From positions 74,294,591 through 74,358,590 of the forward strand of contig OX352773.1 in the NCBI GenBank assembly GCA_947095535.1: 64,000 nucleotides of DNA, written 5' to 3'. The translations under genes and the position numbers were made by a program. The notes beneath the pieces were generated by a model. The model searched no databases, had not been told where the DNA came from, and saw only the letters and a list, made by a program, of their open reading frames with translations. This DNA is from Poecilobothrus nobilitatus. Its lineage: Eukaryota > Arthropoda > Insecta > Diptera > Dolichopodidae. Shown in pieces: positions 35,656 to 48,245 of this stretch. Position 1 is the first letter of the stretch. Each line of letters begins with the position of its first letter.

Positions 35656-36440
35656 ATAATAATTAAAAAAATGAGTTATTTCAAAAAAAAAAAATTTTTT
35701 TTTTTTTTCTAAACTTCTTTATTCATAATAAAACTTTCTAAATTAAAATTAATTCAAGTATCTATTATTCCATTAAATAACTTTATTACTTAACTATAAT
35801 AAATTTTGCTAAGTACATACTATTTCTAGATTTTTTTTTTAAATTGCTACATTAATTCATTATTAATAGTAAAATAAAAATTTCCTTTAATCAAACCACA
35901 TAAAGTTACATTTGAAGCTTCAACAATTCCTTTTAGGTAAATTTATATTTTGTATATAAATAAAATAACATCATATTGATTGAATGCCAGTTCTAACTTT
36001 ATGAACACCATATAATTCCAGATATTTCAAATCACTTCAAATCTAAAAGTTTATTTAGTTGCTAACATTTAAATATTTGCCTCTTTAAAAACAAAAATTC
36101 AAATTTAAAAACTTTTAATTAAAAAAAAAATCAAATCAAAACCTTCTCCAATCAAGTTCAATTATAAGAAAATTACGTCTAATGATTCATAAAACAAAAA
36201 GAAAAGTCCAAAACTTTCGAAAAAAAAAAAACATTTAATTTAATTTAAACTCCTACAGAGATTTTTACTTTGATATATTTTACATATTTATAATATTTAC
36301 ATATATATATATCTATAATAAAAAAATATATATATATATATTATATATAACATTAACAAAATATAATTATAATATAAAACTTAGGTGGTCCTTTTGATGT
36401 CTGTCCTTTAATGTCAATCAACACTATAAGAAAAAAAAGA
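35656..36440 (+). other. FMRFaR: 3' UTR region of the FMRFamide receptor gene
   Basis: The first canonical AATAAA after the stop lies at 35727-35732 in AATAAAACTTTC; others follow near 35959 and 36442. Which is used cannot be told. Long A and T runs are present. Confidence 0.35.
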
Positions 36441-37494
36441 AAATAAAGCAAAAAATTAGTATAGATTTGACTTTGAGTTATTGCAAAAATTTCAAATAAA
36501 CTATATATTTATGTATATATATATATATATATATATATAATTATTATACATATATATAAACATTAAAATTATTTAGTCAGTCAGTTTTTATTCTTAAAAA
36601 CAAAATATATATAACTTAATTAATATAAAAGAAAAATATCACGTGATTTATAAATATTTTATCGGTTAATACATAGACTTGTCATAGAACAAATAGTTAT
36701 ATTTCAACCCCTGACTGATTTTAACAAAAACCAAAAAAAAAAAAAAACACAAATCAAAAATTATAACAATTATTTTAAATGGATCATATAATTAAAATAA
36801 TTAAAAAGAATTAATTAAACACTTTACGAACACAATATAACTAATAACGAAAAATGTTGAGAAATAAATTTAAAAAAAAAACCTAAAATCAGTTTAATAT
36901 GAGTATTTAAATCAAAAAAAAACAAAAAATGGTTTTTTCCAAACTTTATCAAACTATAAGTTAATAAACATAAATCAAGTCAAAATAATGATGAAAACTG
37001 CGGAAACACGTAATTAGAAACGTTTCAAACTTTTTCTTTTCTATATCCGGTCTGCAAATATCCTTTCATTTATTTGAAATACTATTTTTTTTTTTCTCGC
37101 TCTCTCTAATTTTTCGCTCTTTATTGTTAACTATTAGTCATACAAATTTTTTTTGTTTTTTGTGCTTTAATTTTCCATTTTAACTATGATTGTCTTAAGA
37201 AAAACATATTAAAATCGTATATAATTTAATAACTTAGAAAAAACATTTTTTTTTTTTTTTGTATTACAGAAAAAACAATAAAAGCTCAAAAAAAAATTTT
37301 TCATTTGTTATTTATGATAATCATATAAAAAACAAAAACGAGAAAAAGAAGTTGAATATTAAAAACAAAAAAAAAAAATGAAAATGATTCAATATTATGA
37401 AATAATAATATAAAAGGACTAAAAATAGGACATTATAAAATTCCTTAAAAGATTATTAACAAAAGAAAAAAATAATGTCAATTATTTTCTTCAA
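36441..37494. other. AT-rich stretch with (TA)n microsatellite
   Basis: No gene is recognised. A TA dinucleotide run lies at 36513-36540. Confidence 0.4.
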
Positions 37495-37740
37495 TTTCAT
37501 TTATTTATTTATTTATTTAAATAGTACATACTCACGGATTCCATATTTACATTACTTGTATATTTGCTGACAAAATACAAAGGGGTTTTGTTAAGAAAAA
37601 TTTACTTTCTCGATAATTTTCCTTTGAAATAAAAAAAATATGCTACTTATGCAAAATTTAAACACATACTCTCTTGAATAATTCGCCATGTGCTCAACTT
37701 TGCTTAAGTATCTTTAAATAATACTGCGATACCAAGACCC
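37495..37740 (-). mobile_element. tRNA-derived SINE, family A, decayed
   Basis: On the minus strand, TTGAGCACATGGCGAATTAT (head), then GGAAAATTATCGAGAAAGTA and AATTTTTCTTAACAAAACCC match the family A body. A (TTTA)n tract at 37498-37519 marks its other end. The B box is degraded. Confidence 0.5.
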
Positions 37741-39634
37741 CTCTATAAAATTTTAAGATAAAAAGTAGCTTAAATTTCATTTTTAAAATATTGCTGACTT
37801 CTAGGCTGAGTTTGTTTTTTAATAGTAAATTTGCGATATTTTTCAATTTTTTTCCTAGGTATACCTAATACATTTGATACAAAGTAACTTAAAACCTTAT
37901 AACTTAAAATTTGTAAGTCTAATTTCCCTATATTTGATTTTATATGTAGTTCTTTTACGAAATCAAAATAACTATAAATTTTTAGTTCCTTCATATAAAA
38001 TCAATTATAACGTTTTTGCTTGAAAAACCGATTTTATAATAGACATAAGAAAATTATGTAACTATTGGAAATTTTTAATTGCAAAAGACCTCTGTAGAAA
38101 TCCTTATTAAAATCAATTAGTATTTTTATTCTTTTTAATAATAAAAAAAATCAATTTTAGGATAAAGAAGGTTTTTGACATTTGAGACAATTAATAAAGT
38201 TACTTTTTCAGTACATTTAAAGAAAATTTTTATATTTTTTTCAGATTTTAAATCAAAATAAATACAAAAATACATTACTTTCAAAATGTTAGTTCATTAT
38301 TTATAAAAAAAAAAAAAAAAAGTAATGTCTGGACACATATAGAAATCAATCTGCCTTAACATACCCTGTCTTCTTTTGTTTTCCTTTTTAACCATTAGTT
38401 CAATATAATAAACAAGTTTTTGTTAAAATGAATGTCCTACAGTTTGAATATAACATTTCTAATTGAAAAAAACAATCATGGTTAAATTGTTTTTTATTGT
38501 TCTTTTTTTGTAGGACATAAAGGGCACAAAAAAGAAAAAAAAACAATATAATAAAAAATATATCATAAGAATTTTATTAATAAAACAACTCAATATTGCT
38601 GTGTTCTTTTTTAACCATAAGAAAAATTCTTAATGAACATTCATTATTATCAAATTATTTATTTGAGTGTTTTACAAAAAATTTACAATATTTTTGTATT
38701 TGGGGAATTCCATTTTTATTCATCGGGATATTTAAAAAAATTAAGAAATTTTATTTTATCAATTAAGCCTAGCCTAAATTAAGCCTAAATTTAATGATTC
38801 AAATTTATTCTACAAATATGTACCTTTCACAAATTTTTCGATGTTCCAACAACAAATACTTAAACGAGAAATTTAACTTATATTTTCACAAAATGTTATT
38901 AGTAATCGGGATCGTACCCTTTTGTTAATTTTATAATGTTCCATATTATACGATTTCCTGCGAATTTATACGATTTCCATATTATACGATTTCCTGCATT
39001 TACAGAAGAAAAAAAGCAATTATTACATTTATATTACAATATATGCCTATTCATAAAACATGGAGTAAAATCTTATTATAGGCTTTTTATTACAACTTGT
39101 CAAAATTACAAGAAAGTAAAATGAGTTAATCATGGGAACAATCGTGCATTTCAATAAAAAATTTACTGTCTCAAGAGTAGTTTTAAATCGATTTGAAGAG
39201 GGAAGCTGTTAAAGAACTAATTGTCACGTTACCTAATATTAGAACTTTAGAAAAATGTATAAGATATTTTTAAATTTTCGGTTTTTGTCTCATTTTTTAT
39301 GGAATTCTCCATTTATATATTACAAATTTTTGTTTTTAACCAATTGAAAGCAAATTTTTTATTCTTAGAACTGATCTAATGGCATCCTAAAACTATATTT
39401 TAGTAAATTCTTAAAGTTATTTTAGTTGATTATTATTATAGTTATGTAGTATTTATCAAAATTCAATAAAACTTACTAGAACTTACAGCTACAATGTCTT
39501 AATTGTTAATATAGCAAATATTTAATCCTAAAATGTCGACCGCATTTAACTGTAAAAACCTCAACTATCTGAAAATTCAAAAATTAATAATGAAAATAAA
39601 TAGAGTGTAGATAGATATCACGTTTTTTTTTATT
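37741..39634. other. AT-rich stretch with a short tandem repeat
   Basis: No gene is recognised. CCATATTATACGATTTCCTGC occurs at 38941 and again at 38977 (period 36), with a partial unit between. Confidence 0.45.
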
Positions 39635-39905
39635 TCCCTAAGAGAGGTAGTAATTTTCCAATAACACCAAAAATATTCTCTTAGTAGTTCCAAGATTATT
39701 AATGACTTAATCCACCTGCCCTTTTAAATAATATAATGGGATGAAACTTATTATATTATATTAAAAGAGTAGTTATAGTTAGTATATAGTTAGGGAGTAA
39801 GGAGTAGGCGATAGGGAGTTAGGAAGTAAGAAAGGATAGGACAGGAATGCAGTAATTTTATATTGAGGGGTAGGACTGTAAGGGAATATTGTAACCACCT
39901 ATTAT
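39635..39905 (-). mobile_element. family C retroelement 3' tail (minus strand)
   Basis: On the minus strand, CTTACAGTCCTACCCCTCAA, CTATCCTTTCTTACTTCCTA, GTTTCATCCCATTATATTAT, then GGTGTTATTGGAAAATTACT and ACCTCTCTTAGGG run in the same order as 56860-57085. Internal similarity is clear to the eye over about 260 bp. Non-coding. Confidence 0.6.
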
Positions 39906-41288
39906 TACAATTGTACTATCCATAGCCGTTAACAGTTACAATATCTAGATTGAAAATTCGTTTTTTATACTGACGAAAAATCTATTTTTTAAATTAAAAT
40001 TCGAAGCCTGGGATTAAATATTTTGGGATCAATGACTACTGAATACAATTATGAATACATAATATATATATTTTTGTATCATTATTTTATACAATACTGT
40101 ACAATACAGAAATCTATTCATTTATAAAAAAAGGCAATAATTTGGTTATTCCATTTTAAACCATATACAAAAAGAAAAAAGAAAACGATTTTTCTAATAT
40201 TTTTTATTTGTTAGTTTATTTTTTTTTGTACGCCATTTTCATTTTATCAAAAAGATCAAAAGTCATTTTTCACGTTTTATTTAAAGCAAAGAAAATACAT
40301 TGAAAAATAAAAACACTAAAAAACAAGATGTGAAATTTCATAGAGTCAAAAGTTAAACAATAAACGAATAATAGTAAAAAATATAAAAGGAAAATAAAGC
40401 CATAAAAAAAATCAAAAATTAAATAAAAAAAAAAAAATATTTTAATTTTACACAATAGAATTATTATTTCTTTTTATTTTGAAATTTAAGAAGTTTTAAA
40501 CTACCACTTTTTTTCTCATTTAAAAATTTAAATTTATTATTAAGCTCAAAATATGGTGAAAATTATTTTTTTTTTTTTGAAATTTTTAATAAAATGAAAA
40601 ACAAAATTTACACACAAATTGTATTTAAATGTGTTTTAATAATTTTTAATTTCCATTGTGTGTGTGTGTGTGTATTTTTTTTTTTTATTGTAACTAAAGA
40701 TTACCATAATATACGAAAAAAATTTTTCGAGAAAAACGATTTTCTCTGCCTATATTCAAAATAATATATTTTTCATAATTAATAATTAAAAAGGTTAATA
40801 CAAAAAAATATTAAATTAGTTATGGAAAATTAAAAATATTTAATAACGTTTGAAAAGAATTTAGGTAATATTTTCTTATTATATAAATATTTTTTAATTA
40901 AAAATTTCATTTCATTTTTCGGTGTTAATAATTTTTACACGGAAAATTAGAATTTTCTTTTATTTTTTTTCCAAAAAAAAATTTCTTTAAATCCTTTTGT
41001 TTTTCTATTTATATAATAATAAAGAATGATGATTTTTATTTGCATTTCTTTACAATAATAATTTTTCCCGATCTTTAGGGGTTGAAATTTCCTTTCGGAT
41101 TTCTCAATAGATCTTAATTTCAAAAGTCTCTTGAAAATTTCGTTTTCATTACATTCTTTTCACTAAATTTTTATAGTTATGCTATCCGATAATTAACTGA
41201 CTGAAAGTTATGAAAATCATATACGATTCATAAATTTAATAATCTAAACTTTAGTTTATAAACAAGTACTGGAAGTGCTGGATTAATA
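39906..41288. other. AT-rich stretch with (TG)n microsatellite
   Basis: No gene is recognised. A (GT)n run lies at 40657-40673. The minus-strand ORF at 40270-40455 is compositional. Confidence 0.4.
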
Positions 41289-41290
41289 TA

Positions 41291-41321
41291 CAGGGTTTTC
41301 CAATTTGAATGATATGATTTC
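41291..41321 (+). repeat. left terminal inverted repeat of the mariner-like element
   Basis: Matches the reversed right end at 42552-42582 apart from about four positions. The first two bases of the ends also differ. Confidence 0.8.
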
Positions 41322-41368
41322 TTTTCAAAAAAAAAATACACTAATTGTTAAGGAAATTCAAATGTTTT

Positions 41369-42477
41369 TTATTTAATGTGAAGTACAATCGATACAATTA
41401 AGCTCTGGCCATTCAAATGGCCTTCACGACTTTTGCAGGAAAGAATTCGATTAACCCAATTTTCGAGTACTTTTTCCACTAAATCAAGTAGTATGTCATG
41501 AATAGCACTTTCAATATTGACTTATAAAGCTTGCAAAGAGTCTGGTTTATTGCTAAAGACCAATGACTCCAAATAATCCTACAAGAAATAGTCTAATGGT
41601 GTTAAATCACTACTTCTTGGAGGCCATTCAATGTCACAATTTCTCGAAATAATCGAATCTCCAAACTTTTCTCGCAATAATTCGGTTATTACACGTGCTG
41701 TGTGGCACGTAGCACCGTCTTGTTGGAACCAGATGCTGTCAAGATCAACTTCTTCCAATTTCGGCCATAAAAAGTTGGTTATCATCGATCTACACCGCTC
41801 TCCATTGACAGTAACGGTGTTACCAGCTTCATTTACATTCGAAAGAAGTACGGACCGATAATTCCACCAGACGAAAAACCACACCAAACTGTCAATTTAG
41901 GTGTATGGAATAGTTGTTCATGAATAATTTGTGGATTTTCTTCGCACCAGAATCGACAGCTTTGTTTATTTACCGCACCACTCAGATGAAAGTGAGCCTC
42001 ATTGGAGAATATGATTTTCTTAAAAAAATCGTTATAGTTTTCAAGTTGTTCCAAGACAAAATCAGCAAATTCACGACGTTTACGGTGGTCCAATGGCTTC
42101 AGTTCTTGAATGATAACAATTTTATACGGGTGCAAGCCCAAATCCTTTCTCAAAATCCGCCAGGTTGTTGTTTGAGACAGTCTCAATTCTTGAGAACGTC
42201 TTGGAATCGACAAATTGCGGTCTGCAGCAACACTTCCCTGAACGGCAGCAATATTTTCATTACTTCGAGCAGTTCTTTGTCATATTGGCACTTGAACATT
42301 ATGTAAAGACGATGTACATTCGAAATTTTCAACAATTCGACGAATAGCGAGCACAGTTGGACGATTATTACGAGCATAAAATGGCAAAAGCGCACGAAAA
42401 GTTGCAATCGGAGAACGATTTTATTGATAATAAAATTGAATAATTTGTAAACGTTGTTCTTGCGTATATCTCTCCAT
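41369..42477 (-). pseudogene. mariner-superfamily transposase, DD41D type, inactivated
   Basis: The reading starts at the ATG 42475-42477 (MERYTQEQRLQIIQFYYQ) and would end at the TAA 41369-41371, about 369 codons as expected for the family. The N-terminal half carries DNA-binding helix-turn-helix signatures (SIPRRSQELRLSQTTTWRIL, then LHPYKI). The catalytic part has IIFSNEAHFHLSG, TVWCGF, GGIIGPYFF, WFQQDGATCHTA, and WPPRSSDLTPLDYF. Between the second catalytic Asp (QQD) and the Asp of TPLD I count 41 residues, hence DD41D. In-frame stops (TAA after FYYQ, TGA near 42290, TAG just after TPLDYFL, TAA near 41528) and one frameshift near 41860 kill it. The first catalytic Asp is Asn (SNEAHF instead of SDEAHF). 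Confidence 0.85.
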
Positions 42478-42551
42478 GATGAAATTGTAAACATTACTGA
42501 ATACAATGAAAAAAAATTACAGATCATGACATACTACCGAAACGTCATTTA

Positions 42552-42582
42552 GAAATCATATCACTCAAATTAGAAAACCCGC
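42552..42582 (-). repeat. right terminal inverted repeat of the mariner-like element
   Basis: Partner of 41291-41321. It lies immediately inside the TA at 42583-42584 and about 75 bp upstream of the transposase start codon. Confidence 0.8.
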
Positions 42583-42584
42583 TA

Positions 42585-44131
42585 TACTTGTTTAGGGCGT
42601 CATGATAATTCTGAAATGACGAACAGTATCACTTGTTTTTCTAGTTTAAAAACATTTAAAAACATACAAAAAATTTTTCTCAGGCTGTTCAATCGTACAC
42701 TATGGCTTTGTCTATTGTAAGTTATCCTAGCATGCTGATACTTTTGTGCGGCGACTTCTAATTTCCAAGATACGCTACTTACTGTGCTATATGGGTTATT
42801 TGCATAGTAATAGGTTGTTTATAAAAATGCATGTATTTATATAAATACAAATACATGAAAAGTTTCCCAAAATGGGGTATGCTTTTTTTAGACGGCATTT
42901 TGACGATTAATGTTAAAAATCTTAGTATCAACAATTTTACGCTAAACTTTAAGAATGCGTTCACGATGACTATTGTAAAATTTTGTTAATTTTTTTTTTA
43001 TTTAGTGCTTAGGGTATCTATGGATCTTGATCCTAACCTGCAGGCACCATGCATATTTCGTTCTTGTCATTTAAATATGTCGAAGATTTGTCGAACCTTG
43101 TCGAAGAAAGTTATTATTAATTTAAAGTTATTTATTAAATAAAGAAAGTTGTTTTATTTTAAACTAAAGATAATAAAAAGAGTATCAAACGGAAGGTACA
43201 AACAATAGTTAATGACAAAAAGAAAGATTTTCAACAATCAAAAGTAATACGGAAATATCACATATATTCATATAGAAATATAACGATACTTATTAACATT
43301 TTTAAAAAAAATGTTTTTTGCAATTATTTCCTCTTTTTTTTTGCAATTATTTCTACAAATGCTTTTACTTATCTACTTTTTCTGGTGGAAGATATCTCTA
43401 AATTTTTACCTTTACTGTAAAAGATAAAAATATTCATATTCATTACTTCTGTTCATTTTTTAAAATTTTTTAATAAGCTTATGATATTATAACACAAAAA
43501 TATTTAGAGATATATATATACATGTACACATATAGCAAAAAACAAAAGAAATGAAAATTGCCCAAATAACTTTTTATTTTTTGCATCCCATTATTCTTTT
43601 ACACAAAACACAATTCTTTTTAAGTCTTAAAATTCGTACATTATTTCCTTTTCTAAGTAAAAAAGAAAAATCTCAAAAGAAAACAAAAACTAAACAAAAA
43701 AATTATCGTTTTATTTTGTAAAAGAAAAAAAATATTTCTTTTTTTTTTGTTTAAACATTGCATATATAACGATAATTATAAAGAACAAAAAGAAAACATA
43801 TTATCAAAGTGTGTCATAAAATACAAATGGTTTTTGTTATGTTCTGTTATCAAAAAAAAGATACAAAAAAAAAACATTTTAATTGCATTAATTGTTATTA
43901 TAATTACCAAGATCTAGTTTTTAATTTGTTTTGTAAAATTACATGTGAGAGAAAAATTATAATATGCTAATTACTTTAGGTTTTTTTAAAAAAGAAAATA
44001 TAAATCTAAAAGAAAACTGAATATAGAAAAACCGTTTTTATTCAAATATTAATATTGGTATGGTATCCCTAAAGATATGCAATTTTTTGCTCATATTAAT
44101 TTTTTGGAAGAATTGGAAGCTTAATTTTGGG
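42585..44131. other. AT-rich stretch, no gene recognised
   Basis: No ORF or element end is recognised. A slightly GC-richer patch at 43015-43110 (GATCTTGATCCTAACCTGCA, then repeated TGTCGAA words) remains unexplained. Confidence 0.35.
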
Positions 44132-44345
44132 GGGTTCGGGTGGTTTAGCATGTGCCTCGGTAATAGAGTACTTAAACAGATAACTTATTAACAGAGGGAG
44201 TGCAGGTTTAAATCCTGCGCAGGTGACAATTTTTTTTAATTTTATACACACCCACTTTGCTACCAAATATGTAAAAAATTTTTTTTTAATTGTAAGGGAA
44301 ATTGCTGAAAAAGTAATTTTTCTTAACAAATCCGTTTTTTTTCAC
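44132..44345 (+). mobile_element. tRNA-derived SINE, family A, plus strand
   Basis: The head has GGTGGTTTAGCATGTGCC (A-box region) and GCAGGTTTAAATCCTGCGC (B-box and T-arm-like inverted repeat). Then follow AATTGTAAGGGAAATTGCTG and AATTTTTCTTAACAAATCC. This is the clearest plus-strand copy and shows that the family is independent of the tandem duplication at 10.4 kb. Confidence 0.65.
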
Positions 44346-47300
44346 ACTACCCAATCTTTAGAGAAAGGATTATTTTAAACAAAGTTATTGTAGATTTAGG
44401 TAATGTGAACAAGGAAGAGTTGAGAGGTAAATTGGAAGCGAACGTTTTTCAAAAGTTAAAAAATATATTTTGGAGCACATTATATATTATATCATACAAA
44501 CTAAATTATATACTAAATAATAAAAAAAATTATTTGGATGGCTTATTAATCGAAGAACTACAGAATCATTCCAACCTACTTTTAAAAGAAAATTTCAACA
44601 AATTTCAATTTTATAAGTTTTCTTTAAAAAAAAAAAACATCTATTAGTTCCTTGTTACACATGATATGTATAATAAGAAAAGATTTGAAATTTTAAAAAT
44701 AATTTCAGTTTTTTCTCCTTAAACCTTAATCAATTCTATTGCAGTTATAATTACATTAAATGTATTCTACAAAAATTTTATTTAAAATTAGAAAAATTTT
44801 CCATAGCATCAAAGAATTATAATATAAAAAAAAGCAAATTATAAATTCTTTTTTTAAAAAAAAAATGTATAGCAATATCTTTTTTAAAATATCTCTTTTT
44901 GTTATACTTAAAACTATAATAATTAAAAATTCTGATAGAGTATTCATGAAGTAATATTTTTTTTTTTATGCAAATAAAGTTTCAAAGTAAAATGTCACCA
45001 ACAGGCATTCTTTTTTTAATTTTATGAAAAAATAAAAATAAATTTTGCCTCATGCAGTTCCATTTTTGATTAAGTTTCCTATAATCAGCGAATGATAAGT
45101 TTACTATTGAAATTAAGGCAAAAAAAAAAAAAAATCTCAGAAATAAAGAAATTTAAAATGAGTTCTTTTTTCAAAAATGTCAAAAATTACTTATATCCTG
45201 CAGATAAGATATACAGAAGGAATAATAAATTACAAAACAATATTATTATTATTATTATATTTTATAAAAACATTGTAAACGTGTATGTATATATATATAG
45301 AGAATAATTGTTATTTTGTAACTTTTTTTAATTATAACTAAACTTAAAGTATTGACAAAATATTATAAAAGGATTTGTTGACTTTATAACATCATTTTGT
45401 CAGGCATTTTCTATATCGTAACAAAAAAACAAAATCAATTTCCTTGCATAGAACTGAAAAATAAAACAATTAAAAACTCTAACTTCGTAATAAACAATAA
45501 CCTAACACAATTTTATAATAAAGGTAAATCTGCATATAACTTCAGATTATAAAATATAAGTTTGAGATATTTTACTAAAGATACCAAATTGCATAATTAC
45601 CTAAAAAAGTTGTATAGATCAAATTTCCAACAACGCAATGTTGGAATTTCAATTTAAAGCGAGCACAAAATTAAGTTAACAATAGTTTAAAATAATTTTA
45701 TTCTTTGAAACCATTTTATTTTGTTTTTGCCCTGAAAAGTTTGAAACAAAAAGCAAAATAAAATAGTCCTTTACTGATAGAACCTACTAGAATCTAATCA
45801 TACTGAAAGCTTTTGTAATCTTTCATAAAAAAAAAAATTTAATTATAAATGTTTCTTTAAATTTTAATTAAATGAGCTGAAAAGTCATTTATTTTAGACT
45901 TTCTATTTGTGATCTCAAAACGGTTTTGATCAACATGGTCAATGTTTAGTTTTGTTATGTCAATTATCCTACCACTTTAGCATTCAGTTAATGAAATTCT
46001 TTGAAATCTGAAAAATACGTATAAATTTTGAATTTGACTCTGAAATCTGCACAAGCATCAACTTTATATTAATAATTTTTTTTTTTAATCCTTTTTAAAG
46101 ATACAAAAAAAAAAAAAAAAAATTTTAATGGTTTAATATAAACCGGCTAGAGGGTACAAATTTATTAAACCTGTCAAAATATAATTAACTAATTTTATTC
46201 TTTTATAACTATAATATTCTTTTTAAATTTTTAGATTTGATTTTGTAAGATCCTGTACATAAAACAAAAAAAAAAAAAAAATTGTACATTAAATACCTTC
46301 TTAGAAATTTTCTTTGGTTTTTTAATGAATTTTAATTTTTCTGACAAAGTGACATTATTTCTCTAAATTTTGTAGGATTACTTATATATATATATTTATG
46401 GTTCAATAAAATGTCAGTTTAATTGAATACTGACATTTAAGGTCAATAATTTTAATTTTAATTTTAATTTAAAAATGTTTTTTTTTTTTTTTGATAAGGG
46501 ATTCAAATTAATATTCAATATTTGTACCCTTATATTATTTTCTCATTTAAATTATTTTTATTTTTTCCTTTTTCTTAATGTAAATTTTATATAAAAATAA
46601 ATATTTAATTTGTGTCTTTCATTTTTTCTTTTTATTTTATTTTTTTTTTTAAGTGATGGAAAATTTTAAAATCCTTAAAATAACAAAAAGCATGAGATGG
46701 AATAATGATAAGGAAAATTCTTGAGAGAAATGAAGAAATTTTGATTTGGAAAAGTCCTCAATAAATTATTCACCGAATTTATTACATAAAAATAAATTGT
46801 TAGATTAAATTGTCTTTTTTACTGTATTGAAACTGTAAATGAAAAGTTTTACCCACAATAGAAATTTTAAATGTTAAAAAATTTTTTTTTAATCATTTCA
46901 TATATAGTACACATATTTATACATATATTTATATTTCAATTTTAATCCTTTGGAAATTTTATAGTAATCATAAATCATAATAAAAATACTAAATATTTTC
47001 ACATGTTGCACAAAATATCAACTGACACTTGTTGTAAATTAGCAGGAAAACATAAAAAGATAACAATACTTTAAGGGTTATTACATTAACAATTAAATAA
47101 GTTAATTGTTAGATTATAAAACACCAGTAAATTTCATATCCGGTTCACAATATTTAAATTTTGTTTAATTCATTGTAAATAACATATTCCTAGTTCAGAA
47201 TTTAAGGATAAAAAATAAGAACATATATTTATCATATACTTTTAATATCCTTTGCGGTATTGTTTATTGTTTGGATGTTATGTAGTAGATATTCTTTATG

Positions 47301-47892
47301 TATTTTCTAAAAAAAAAAAAAATATAACTCGTGTAAATTAAATTATTAAATTATTTTATACTTGGAGCAATGCTTTTATTATTGTTCATGTTGTTCATTA
47401 TTTTACATGCAGGATAATAACATTATTTTTTTTTGTACTAGAATTTATTAGTTTTTTTTTTTTTTTTACTAAAAAACGTGTTCTTTAAATAAAAATAACA
47501 TAAATATTATTGTAAACATGATCCTTTGTTATATTTTGGACTAATAATGAAAATAAATTTGAAAATATAATGAGGGAATATGAATTAAAGGAAACAATGT
47601 TTACCAATTAAATTTAAAATTTAAATACACATTTTTTATTTTAGTTTTATAATTTAAATATAAAGGTTTAATAATGTTAAAAATATTTGTTTATTTTTTT
47701 CTTTTTATTAATAAAAATGTAATTAGAGTTAAAATATATCTTCTTATCTTCTACGGGTATAACGTTTTTTTTTTTTGTTTTTGTTTCTTCGTTTAGCATA
47801 ACAATAAGGAGTCGGATATAAAATATTATGTTATGGATTCTTTTATTAGGATATTCACAATAATTATTTTTATCTTTAAAAGTTGATTATAG
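44346..47892. other. AT-rich stretch, no gene recognised
   Basis: No supported gene in about 3.5 kb. The plus ORF at 44405-44647 opens MNKEELRGKLEANVFQ but has no known relatives that I recognise and quickly becomes Lys/Asn/Ile-rich. Other ORFs are compositional. Confidence 0.4.
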
Positions 47893-48245
47893 CATGGAAC
47901 TGCAAGTGGTGACGCAGTGATGACGACGTACCGTGAACACAACGTATTTCTATTCACACTATACCGATGCAGGATATGACGACGGGATGTATTTTTTTGT
48001 CATAAAATTGTTTACAAAATATTATTAAATTCTATAGTTGTCGTCATGTTGTCTTATTTACATATATAATGAAGATCTGATTTTATCTTTAAATTTTTGA
48101 ATTTTTAATTTTATTTATACTATGGTTTTTTTTATGAATATATTCATACTATACCGATAAAAACGAGATGAAGACGTTGATAAAGATATTTTAAATCATT
48201 GCACGGTGTCCTAACGTCGCCACGCCATCATTACGTGCTATTGTA
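47893..48245. repeat. GC-richer island with direct and loosely inverted repeats
   Basis: The 350-bp patch stands out by CG-containing words: GGTGACGCAGTGATGACGAC at the left and, reversed, GGCGTGGCGACGTTAGGACA at the right, both followed by ACCGTG. Inside, ATTCACACTATACCGAT (near 47953) and ATTCATACTATACCGAT (near 48144) are a direct repeat about 190 bp apart, each followed by GACG-containing text. It could be a foldback or MITE-like relic. The ends are uncertain. Confidence 0.35.

Larger units (their letters stand above)
41291..42582 (-). mobile_element. mariner-like element (DD41D type), 1292 bp
   Basis: It is a complete but dead element. The left end CAGGGTTTTCCAATTTGAAT and the reversed right end GCGGGTTTTCTAATTTGAGT continue through GATATGATTTC, giving inverted repeats of about 31 bp with few differences. 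TA flanks both sides (41289-41290 and 42583-42584), the signature target duplication of Tc1/mariner. The transposase relic lies on the minus strand. It inserted about 5.6 kb downstream of the receptor coding sequence. Confidence 0.85.

Noticed and set aside
41631..42347. Plus-strand ORFs opposite the mariner-like transposase
   Set aside because: They are antisense shadows of the transposase relic.
44405..44647. ORF beginning MNKEELRGKLEANVFQ
   Set aside because: No family is recognised, the composition becomes Lys/Asn/Ile-rich like random AT-rich DNA, and no splice or promoter evidence supports it.
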